A stretch of DNA of 15,115 nucleotides from positions 1 to 15,115 of the forward strand of contig CAZXYF010000066.1 in NCBI GenBank assembly GCA_964644705.1, given 5' to 3'. The notes beneath the pieces are model-generated. The model was given only the letters and a program-made list of their open reading frames with translations, ran no database searches and was not told the DNA's origin. A program made the translations under genes and the position numbers. Position 1 is the stretch's first letter. The number at the start of each line of letters is the position of its first letter. The DNA is from CAZXYF01 sp964644705 (GTDB lineage Bacteria > Planctomycetota > Brocadiia > SM23-32). Shown here piece after piece: positions 1 through 5,726 of the stretch.

Positions 1-857
1 TATTTTCGTTCCTCTTCACTGAGGACCTCGTTCATGCTGCCGGTGCGGTACCCTTCCAGGTCGAGAGTGACATAACTGAAACCCAGTTCTTCCAATCGCG
101 CGACTATTTTCGGCCGGTTCCCGCCTTCAAACACCCGATGGATATCCTCGGGCGAGACCTCGATCCGGGCCGTATCCTGATGGTTCCGCACGCGCAACTG
201 TTGGAATCCCAGCTCTCGCAGATATTCCTCCGCCTTTTCCACCCGATTGAGTTTACTCTCGGTGATCTTTTCACCATAGGGGAATCGGGACGCCAGGCAG
301 GCCATGGATGGTTTGTCCCAGGTGGGCAGTTCCAGAGAACGCGACAGTTCCCGTATATCCCCCTTCGTCAGTTCCGCTTCCATCAGAGGACTGCGCACCC
401 CCAGTTCCTCCGCCGCCTGCATGCCGGGACGATAATCAGAGCAGTCGTCCAGATTGGTGGCGTCGGCGACCCACCGGATGTCTCGCTTGCGGGCCAGTTC
501 TTGTAGCCGGCCGAACAACTCCCTTTTGCAATGATAACATCGATCAGTCGGGTTTCTGGCGAAGTTGGGATCATTCGTTTCTTCGGTTTGGATCGTAATA
601 TGTTCCACCCCGAAATCCCGGGCCAGCTCGGTTGCCGTATCGTATTCCTCATCGATGTATGCCGGTGATCGGGCCGTCACCGCGACCACATCATCATCGA
701 GCTCCTCGGCAGCGACCTTCAGAAGCAGTGTGCTATCGACGCCCCCGGAAAAAGCAACGACCGCTTCCGCCATATCCTGCAGGATATCCCGCAATCGTTG
801 TTCCTTCGTCGCCAGCGAGGACGGCTTCTCATCTGTACCTTCAGATCCGGTTCTCAT
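1..857 (-). CDS. larE: LarE-type ATP-dependent sulfur transferase (3' end at window edge)
   Basis: LarE adenylates the carboxylates of pyridinium dicarboxylate mononucleotide and converts them to thiocarboxylates, making the nickel-pincer cofactor of lactate racemase and related enzymes. The reading frame is open from ATG at 857 to base 1, giving 285 residues. The last two bases read TA, so the stop may lie exactly at the edge; 285 residues is about the normal family length. The PP-loop SGGVDST is at residues 37-43. CYHC is at 107-110 and the family motif ACLASRFPYG is at 186-195. The three cysteines C107, C110 and C187 match the layout of LarE proteins that bind a 4Fe-4S cluster, rather than the single-cysteine sacrificial type. 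An AGGA ribosome site lies 6 nt before the ATG, inside the end of cysK, and the genes are 2 bp apart, so they share an operon. LarB and LarC are not in the window. Confidence 0.88.
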   Translation of the reverse strand, partial: MRTGSEGTDEKPSSLATKEQRLRDILQDMAEAVVAFSGGVDSTLLLKVAAEELDDDVVAVTARSPAYIDEEYDTATELARDFGVEHITIQTEETNDPNFARNPTDRCYHCKRELFGRLQELARKRDIRWVADATNLDDCSDYRPGMQAAEELGVRSPLMEAELTKGDIRELSRSLELPTWDKPSMACLASRFPYGEKITESKLNRVEKAEEYLRELGFQQLRVRNHQDTARIEVSPEDIHRVFEGGNRPKIVARLEELGFSYVTLDLEGYRTGSMNEVLSEEERK

Positions 858-859
858 GG

Positions 860-1786
860 CTATTCCTGAAACAGCCAGGTGGATAGATATCGCTCGCCGG
901 TATCGCACACAAGGGTAACAATCGTTTTGTCTTCGTTTTCAGATCGCCGCCCCAGTTCAAGCGCCGCAGCAACGTTTGCACCGGACGAGATGCCGCCCAG
1001 AATGCCTTCTTCCATGGCAAGACGGCGCGCCATATCACCAGCATCACCATCTGAAATCTGCAGAACTTCATCAATCACATCCGTATCAAGCACATCCGGC
1101 ACGAATCCGGCACCGATGCCCTGAATTTTGTGCGGCCCGGGTTCCCCACCGGACAGTACGGGGGAATCCTCCGGTTCAACCGCCACGACCTGAATATCGG
1201 GATTTTTCTCCTTCAACACTTCCCCCACCCCCGTAATGGTCCCGCCAGTACCCACTCCAAAGACCACCATGTCCACCTCGCCGTTGGTATCGTCCCATAT
1301 TTCCTCCGCGGTGGTCTCCCGATGGATCTGTGGATTGGCCGGATTTTTGAACTGTTGCGGCATAAACGCATTCTCGCTCTCCTCCACCAGTTCTTCCGCC
1401 TTTTCCACCGCCCCCGGCATACCATCCTCGCCGGGCGTGAGAACCAGTTCAGCGCCCAGAATCCGCAGGAGCTGACGCCGTTCGGTGCTCATTGTGTCGG
1501 GCATGGTCAGTTTCAGCTGATATCCCTTTGCGGCGCACACGAAGGCGAGGGCGATACCGGTATTGCCGCTGGTGGGCTCAACGATATGATCTCCCTCCTG
1601 GATCAATCCCTCCTCCTCGGCCCGTTCAATCATGTTCAAACCGATACGATCTTTCACGCTGCCCAGAGGATTGGATGCCTCAACCTTCACCAGAACATCG
1701 GCGCCCGCTGCTTCAGTAACACTGTTGAGTCGGACCAGCGGTGTGCCGCCAACTGTCTTCGTGATATCGTCGTATATTTGACCCAC
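860..1786 (-). CDS. cysK: Cysteine synthase A (O-acetylserine sulfhydrylase)
   Basis: This is a 308-residue PLP enzyme of the fold-type II family that makes cysteine from O-acetylserine and sulfide in the cytoplasm. Visible motifs are the PLP lysine K45 in PLGSVKDR, the substrate loop PTSGNTG (71-77), the phosphate-binding GVGTGGTITG (177-186), IQGIGAGFVP (221-230) and the serine-bearing GGISSGAN (264-271). The length is normal and nothing is missing. The start is GTG at 1786, with AAAGG 8 nt upstream; no better ATG lies nearby. It is directly followed by larE (2-bp gap) and preceded, after 133 bp, by the Rrf2 regulator on the same strand. I saw no convincing promoter or terminator in that 133-bp gap. 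CysK and CysM cannot be fully separated by eye, but the motifs favour CysK. Confidence 0.94.
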   Translation of the reverse strand: MGQIYDDITKTVGGTPLVRLNSVTEAAGADVLVKVEASNPLGSVKDRIGLNMIERAEEEGLIQEGDHIVEPTSGNTGIALAFVCAAKGYQLKLTMPDTMSTERRQLLRILGAELVLTPGEDGMPGAVEKAEELVEESENAFMPQQFKNPANPQIHRETTAEEIWDDTNGEVDMVVFGVGTGGTITGVGEVLKEKNPDIQVVAVEPEDSPVLSGGEPGPHKIQGIGAGFVPDVLDTDVIDEVLQISDGDAGDMARRLAMEEGILGGISSGANVAAALELGRRSENEDKTIVTLVCDTGERYLSTWLFQE

Positions 1787-1919
1787 TGTCTCAGCCTTTC
1801 GTTAGAACGTTATTGAGGAAACGGATGTTAACAATAACTACAATCCCACTTATCACGGGAAACGACGGAAAGATGGGCGGGCAATCGGATAAAAATGCCC
1901 CATGCCAATTAATTGTTGC

Positions 1920-2363
1920 TCAGATGTAATACATGTTTTGAGTGCTTGCGGCGGACTCGCGATTGCGGTCCTCCAGATCCGCTACTGTGGTGTTTTCCAG
2001 CACCCCCACAATGGCATCTCGGACTTCAATCCAGGTGCGTCGGGTGGGGCATGATCCGCACATAGAACAGCTTTCCGGACGTTCCACGCACTCCACAGGA
2101 GCCGGTGGCCCCTCCAGCACGCGAAACACCTCCGCCAGCGTGATATCTTCCGGCGGACGCCGAAGCTGGTAACCACCGTATTTCCCCCGTACGGAACGTA
2201 TGATCCCCGCCGATTTCAGGGAGCTCATGATATGCTCCAGATATTTCTCGGATATGTCCTGACGCTCGGCCAGCTCCCGAACCGACAGCGTTCCATCCGG
2301 GTAGGCAGCACCAAGCTCACTCAGAACCCGACTCCCGTAGCGCATTTTTGTGGATATTTGCAT
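1920..2363 (-). CDS. Rrf2/IscR-family transcriptional regulator
   Basis: This 147-residue protein has the Rrf2 fold: an N-terminal winged helix (LSVRELAERQDISEKYLEHI at about 26-45, with the wing VRGKYGGYQL at 58-67), then a dimerisation helix. The sensor loop carries C92, C99, C102 and C105. E. coli IscR binds its 2Fe-2S cluster through C92, C98 and C104, so Fe-S or thiol sensing is likely here. ATG at 2363 has a GGTGGTG ribosome site 7 nt upstream. Its promoter (2403-2431) and an overlapping dyad suggest autoregulation. cysK and larE lie downstream on the same strand, so sulfur or cysteine supply is the probable theme; B. subtilis CymR, an Rrf2 protein, acts with CysK. Whether it behaves like IscR, CymR or another Rrf2 subgroup cannot be told from sequence alone. 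Confidence 0.9.
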   Translation of the reverse strand: MQISTKMRYGSRVLSELGAAYPDGTLSVRELAERQDISEKYLEHIMSSLKSAGIIRSVRGKYGGYQLRRPPEDITLAEVFRVLEGPPAPVECVERPESCSMCGSCPTRRTWIEVRDAIVGVLENTTVADLEDRNRESAASTQNMYYI

Positions 2364-2382
2364 TCTTTTTCACCACCCATCT

Positions 2383-2405
2383 ATTCCTAGTCTCAACATA
2401 GGATT
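2383..2405. promoter_or_regulatory. Candidate Rrf2 operator (23-bp dyad)
   Basis: An imperfect inverted repeat reads ATTCCTA, 9 nt, TAGGATT; six of seven arm positions pair and the inner CCTA/TAGG is perfect. It is centred at 2394, near the predicted transcription start of the Rrf2 gene, and its upstream arm overlaps the -10 box. Size and place fit an Rrf2 dimer site for self-repression. Binding itself is inferred. Confidence 0.5.
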
Positions 2406-2431
2406 TTATCATCCTGTGCCTACAGTGTCAA
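2403..2431 (-). promoter_or_regulatory. Sigma-70 promoter of the Rrf2 regulator
   Basis: On the minus strand, TTGACA (2431-2426), a 17-bp spacer and TAAAAT (2408-2403) form a near-consensus promoter. The expected start of transcription is near 2396, leaving a leader of about 33 nt that contains the ribosome site. Confidence 0.75.
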
Positions 2432-2453
2432 TTTTGATGGCGCGGGCCCACTG

Positions 2454-3425
2454 TCAGCTTGAATGTTCGACCTGGTAGTCACGCACGTCCCGAATGATAC
2501 GGTCAAGATCCGTTTCAGGCGCAAACCCCACCCTATCCCGAAGTTTACTGACATCCGGCACGCGCCGCCGGATATCTTCGAATCCCTCTCCGTAGGCTTC
2601 CTCATAGGGCACATAGATGATATCCGCCTCCGAGTTGACGATGCCCTGGACCTTTTGAGCCAGTTGTTCAATGGACACCGCGTCGCCGCTCCCCACATTA
2701 AAGATTTTGCCGTCGGCACTCCCGCAATTCTCCAGTCGGCAAAGAGCTTCCACCACATCGTCAACGTGGGCGAAACAGCGGACCTGCTGTCCGTCTCCAT
2801 AAACGGTGATCGGCCCCCCGTTGAGAGCCTGCTCGACGAACCGGGGGACAACCATACCGTAGCGACCCACCTGGCGGGGGCCCACTGTGTTGAAAAAACG
2901 GGTGATGAGCACGGGCAGGTCACGCGATTGATGATAGGCCAGTGCCAGAAACTCATCGATAGCTTTTGAGCATCCATAGCTCCACCGCGACCGAGTTGTC
3001 GGGCCAAACACAAGATCATCCTGTTCACCGAATTCCTTTTTCGCTCCCTTCCCATATACCTCGCTGGTGGAGGCAAGAATCAGCTTCTTGCCCTTAGTTG
3101 CGCAGTGCTTCAGCAGGAGTTCGGTTCCGTAAATATTTGTTTCTATCGTGCGTACGGGATCTTCCACGATCAATTTCACCCCCACCGCCGCCGCCAGATG
3201 AAAAACGACGTCCGCCCGATCGACCAGTTCCCGCAGTAACGGTTCGTTCTCGATTCCATCCACCCTCACATCAAGGTTGGGATTATCCCGGACCGAATCG
3301 AGGTTGGCGATTTGGCCGGTGGAAAGGTCATCTATAACATAGACGCGCCATCCATCCTCCAGCAATCGTTCGGTCAGATGCGAGCCAATGAATCCCGATC
3401 CGCCAGTCACCAGAGCACTTCGCAT
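2454..3425 (-). CDS. NAD-dependent epimerase/dehydratase (extended SDR, UDP-sugar type)
   Basis: This 323-residue extended short-chain dehydrogenase is of the kind that acts on nucleotide sugars. The NAD-binding Rossmann motif TGGSGFIG is at residues 7-14, with the acidic residues D32 and D33 after the second strand. The active site shows STSEVYG (119-125) and YGCSK with Y150 and K154. RFFNTVGPRQ (176-185) and VYGDGQQVRCFAHVDD (208-223) are typical of UDP-glucose 4-epimerase and UDP-glucuronate decarboxylase relatives. The exact substrate cannot be set from sequence. ATG at 3425 has GAGGA 6 nt upstream. It follows the flippase-like gene on the same strand after 158 bp; together they suggest building and moving an activated sugar or glycolipid at the membrane. 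The gene ends 90 bp before the Rrf2 start, with no clear terminator between them. Confidence 0.85.
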   Translation of the reverse strand: MRSALVTGGSGFIGSHLTERLLEDGWRVYVIDDLSTGQIANLDSVRDNPNLDVRVDGIENEPLLRELVDRADVVFHLAAAVGVKLIVEDPVRTIETNIYGTELLLKHCATKGKKLILASTSEVYGKGAKKEFGEQDDLVFGPTTRSRWSYGCSKAIDEFLALAYHQSRDLPVLITRFFNTVGPRQVGRYGMVVPRFVEQALNGGPITVYGDGQQVRCFAHVDDVVEALCRLENCGSADGKIFNVGSGDAVSIEQLAQKVQGIVNSEADIIYVPYEEAYGEGFEDIRRRVPDVSKLRDRVGFAPETDLDRIIRDVRDYQVEHSS

Positions 3426-3583
3426 AAAAGTTCCTCACAGGCAAGAATGAAGACAATAAAGGCGCACGGCGCCGCCGCCCAATATACGAAAAACACGTTT
3501 TGATTGTTCCCACATCCACAGTCCACAAACAAACGATGAGCATAATGTCATATTATCATATTTCCCCCTGCAGTGTGATGTCG

Positions 3584-4651
3584 TCAGGCTTCAGGGGTAT
3601 TCGGCGGGCTGGACCGACCGTATAATAACGCCAGAACGCCCAGGCTGGCACCTCCAATCCCCAGCGCACAAAGATGGAATATCCCCCGGCTGATCAGAGT
3701 CGCCGCAGCCGCCACCCCTTCATCAACGCCAAAAGCCGCACACATACCGATCATCGCCGCCTCCATAAATCCGGCTCCTCCAGGAGCAAACGAGATATCT
3801 CCACAGAAATTGCTGATACACACGATGAGAAACACCTCGAAGAAAGACACATCGGCTCCGAGCGCGGCAAACAGAACATAATAGGCCAGGTAGAAAATAA
3901 CCCAGGAAACGCCACTGATGATAAACAGCTTGGCCAGGGCCACGGGGCTGCGCACCGCGCGGAACACGGGACTGACCACGTTATCAATTTTATCGATCAC
4001 GTACTCCTCAAAATGTTCGTAACTGCGGAACCGTTCCCGCATAAACCGGAGAACCGGTTGATCGTAAAGGGATCGGAGGAGCCAGCTCATGAACCTCGAC
4101 TGCGTCCCAATATGTTCGCGGAGCAGCACCCCACTTACAACCGCCCCCACTATGACCAGCACTGCCGCTTCCAGTACTATTTTCAGCCAGAGAGCCAGCG
4201 GAACATACAAAACGACAAAACTGACAGCAATAAGCAACAACAGCAGGTAAACGGCGGTGTTGCCAAATTTGTCGGCCATCAGGACGCCAAAATGACCGCT
4301 TTTGGGGCCACCGAACACTTTTCCCATGTAATAGGCCCGGATCGGTTCTCCCCCCACCCGCATACCGGGTGTGATAATATTCCCGAACATCCCCGTCATA
4401 TAAACGGGATAAAGGACCAGAATGCTCCCCCGGCTCTCCCGTGGCATTATCAGTTGCAGGCGAAAGGACCAGAGCAGAAACACACTCTGCATGAGCCCCA
4501 CCGACGCGCATACAGTGGACGGAGGCACGCTCCTGACCGCCTTGAGAATGCGGCCGAATCCAATATCCTGCAACACATAATACAACAGGACCAGTACCAC
4601 CAGGACAATCCCAACTTTGATCCCGTTCCATATTAGCCGGCTTTTAATCAT
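3584..4651 (-). CDS. Flippase-like domain membrane protein (LPG synthase TM / AglD-like family)
   Basis: This integral membrane protein of 355 residues has about eight hydrophobic segments, the first at roughly 11-28. It belongs to the flippase-like family that includes the membrane part of MprF and archaeal AglD. The two hallmark motifs are present: TPGMRVGGEPIRAYY at about 94-108 and GDISFAPGGAGFMEAAMIG at about 284-302. No soluble synthase domain is fused, so aminoacyl-lipid synthesis is unlikely. Transport or modification of a lipid-linked substrate is the usual guess. I chose ATG at 4651 because AGGTG lies 6 nt upstream; an in-frame GTG at 4660 would add three residues but has a poorer ribosome site. 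The neighbouring epimerase supports a sugar-lipid role, which remains an inference. Confidence 0.8.
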   Translation of the reverse strand: MIKSRLIWNGIKVGIVLVVLVLLYYVLQDIGFGRILKAVRSVPPSTVCASVGLMQSVFLLWSFRLQLIMPRESRGSILVLYPVYMTGMFGNIITPGMRVGGEPIRAYYMGKVFGGPKSGHFGVLMADKFGNTAVYLLLLLIAVSFVVLYVPLALWLKIVLEAAVLVIVGAVVSGVLLREHIGTQSRFMSWLLRSLYDQPVLRFMRERFRSYEHFEEYVIDKIDNVVSPVFRAVRSPVALAKLFIISGVSWVIFYLAYYVLFAALGADVSFFEVFLIVCISNFCGDISFAPGGAGFMEAAMIGMCAAFGVDEGVAAAATLISRGIFHLCALGIGGASLGVLALLYGRSSPPNTPEA

Positions 4652-4689
4652 CCACGGCACCTGAAACTAATTCTCGCGTTCACCTGCAC

Positions 4690-4719
4690 ACTGTACCCCG
4701 CTCAGTTCGGAGGGGTCAA
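4690..4719 (-). promoter_or_regulatory. Possible promoter of the flippase-like gene
   Basis: On the minus strand, TTGACC (4719-4714), an 18-bp spacer and TACAGT (4695-4690) match the sigma-70 pattern at 5/6 and 4/6 positions. It lies about 40 bp before the ATG and is divergent from the hisA promoter. Confidence 0.4.
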
Positions 4720-4740
4720 ATGAACGCCCTCCACCTCATT

Positions 4741-4769
4741 TTGACAGTCTCCCATCCAGTGCGTATAAT
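4741..4769 (+). promoter_or_regulatory. Consensus sigma-70 promoter of hisA
   Basis: TTGACA (4741-4746), exactly 17 bp, then TATAAT (4764-4769): a full match to the housekeeping consensus. Transcription should start near 4776, about 100 nt before the hisA ATG. Confidence 0.85.
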
Positions 4770-4786
4770 CCGAATTCATGAATCAA

Positions 4787-4833
4787 ATGTGGCACACGCC
4801 TGTTTCCATCCAAATCAGCGGGTGTCCCCACAT
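4787..4833 (+). other. Possible stem-loop in the hisA leader
   Basis: ATGTGG (4787-4792) pairs with CCACAT (4828-4833). After a small internal loop, ACAC (4794-4797) pairs with GTGT (4822-4825), and CC (4799-4800) can pair with GG (4820-4821) across a bulged G. This gives about 12 pairs around an 18-20 nt loop. No known riboswitch or His-rich leader peptide was recognised, and no U-run follows, so it is not a terminator. Confidence 0.3.
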
Positions 4834-4877
4834 GACAGTTTTCCGCCAAATTGCCAGAGGCAGCACTGAGTGCAAAC

Positions 4878-5630
4878 ATGATAATTTTTCCAGCCGTCGA
4901 TATTCAGGATGGTCATTGCGTCCGCCTGTTAAAGGGGGAACCTGAAAGCGCGCAAAAATACTACGACGATCCCTCGCAGGCGGCACAGCACTGGGCGGAT
5001 CAGGGGGCTGAGGCGCTCCACGTGGTTGACCTTGATGGCGCATTGCACGAAAACAACGAGAACAGAGCCCCGGCCGAGCGGATCATCCAATCGGTGGATA
5101 TCCCCGTGGAAATCGGAGGGGGCCTGAGATCGGCCGAAGCGATTCGCACCATCCTCGATGCCGGAGCAGCTCGAGCGGTCATTGGCACCCGCGCCGCCAC
5201 CGAACCAGAGTGGGCCGTGGATATGTGTCAGGCCCATCCTGACCGGATCGTCATTGCCCTTGATGCCCGGGACGGGGTCGTTACCATCAAAGGGTGGCAG
5301 GAAAGTGCCAACGTCACGGTTCAAGAGCTGGCCCAGCAACTCGCTGCAGGCCCTCCGGCCGCATTTCTCTACACCGATGTTGATCGGGACGGCATGCTGA
5401 CCCACCCCAACTTTGATCGTGTCGAACGCTTGATTGAAGTCACAAACATCCCGGTCATCGCCAGCGGGGGGGTCAGTTCACTGGAAGACATTCAGCGCCT
5501 GGGAGAATGCGGCGCCGATGCTGTAATCACCGGGAAGGCCCTCTACGAAGAACGTTTCGACCTGAATGCAGCGCTTGAAATCGCCGCCCAATTCGAATCG
5601 CGTTTGTCCCCGGCTCCGGAAGCAGGTTGA
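4878..5630 (+). CDS. hisA: Phosphoribosylformimino-5-aminoimidazole carboxamide ribotide isomerase (HisA)
   Basis: HisA opens the ribose of ProFAR in the fourth step of histidine synthesis. The 250-residue protein is a (beta/alpha)8 barrel. It begins MIIFPAVDIQDG, with the catalytic base D8. It has EIGGGLRS (79-85), ALDARDG (127-133) and YTDVDRDGML (165-174), with D129 and D167 in conserved catalytic positions. The two phosphate-binding loops are IGGGLR and ASGGVSS (195-201). I chose ATG at 4878 because the family starts at this MII; an upstream TTG at 4851 would add nine residues unlike the family. The ribosome site is weak (GAGTG, 5 nt upstream). The gene has its own consensus promoter and no other his gene beside it. 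The C-terminal SPAPEAG tail is unremarkable. Confidence 0.95.
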   Translation: MIIFPAVDIQDGHCVRLLKGEPESAQKYYDDPSQAAQHWADQGAEALHVVDLDGALHENNENRAPAERIIQSVDIPVEIGGGLRSAEAIRTILDAGAARAVIGTRAATEPEWAVDMCQAHPDRIVIALDARDGVVTIKGWQESANVTVQELAQQLAAGPPAAFLYTDVDRDGMLTHPNFDRVERLIEVTNIPVIASGGVSSLEDIQRLGECGADAVITGKALYEERFDLNAALEIAAQFESRLSPAPEAG

Positions 5631-5642
5631 CCGGACCGGTCA
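5628..5642. repeat. Perfect 15-bp palindrome over the hisA stop
   Basis: TGACCGG, a central A, then CCGGTCA: seven-base arms pair perfectly. The first three bases are the hisA stop codon. The 1-nt spacer makes it a poor RNA hairpin but a plausible protein-binding dyad, 85 bp before the EF-G-like gene. Function is unknown. Confidence 0.4.
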
Positions 5643-5726
5643 GAACATGGCGGCGACGGAAAATATTACCGGAACACAGTATAGATTTTTGATAATTTCG
5701 ACTTTTATCCGGAAGGTGGATGGATT

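Noticed and set aside
1130..1816. 228-codon plus-strand open frame opposite cysK
   Set aside because: It lies wholly over a gene with clear cysteine synthase motifs on the other strand and shows no family features.
1809..1838. GTTATT/AATAAC inverted repeat before cysK
   Set aside because: Six-base AT-rich arms separated by 18 bp are expected by chance and do not match the Rrf2-promoter dyad.
3461..3473. GGCGC-acg-GCGCC hairpin followed by TTTATT on the minus strand
   Set aside because: The stem is only 5 bp and the T-run is broken. It sits about 36 bp before the epimerase ATG, leaving no room for a promoter after it, so a terminator call is not justified.
3542..3556. ATAAT-gtcat-ATTAT dyad between the flippase-like and epimerase genes
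   Set aside because: It is short and purely AT in its arms, and no matching -35 element at proper spacing was found on either strand.
3674..4636. 320-codon plus-strand open frame opposite the flippase-like gene
   Set aside because: It is the antisense shadow of a well-supported membrane protein. Its translation is rich in His, Gln and Asn with no recognisable domain.
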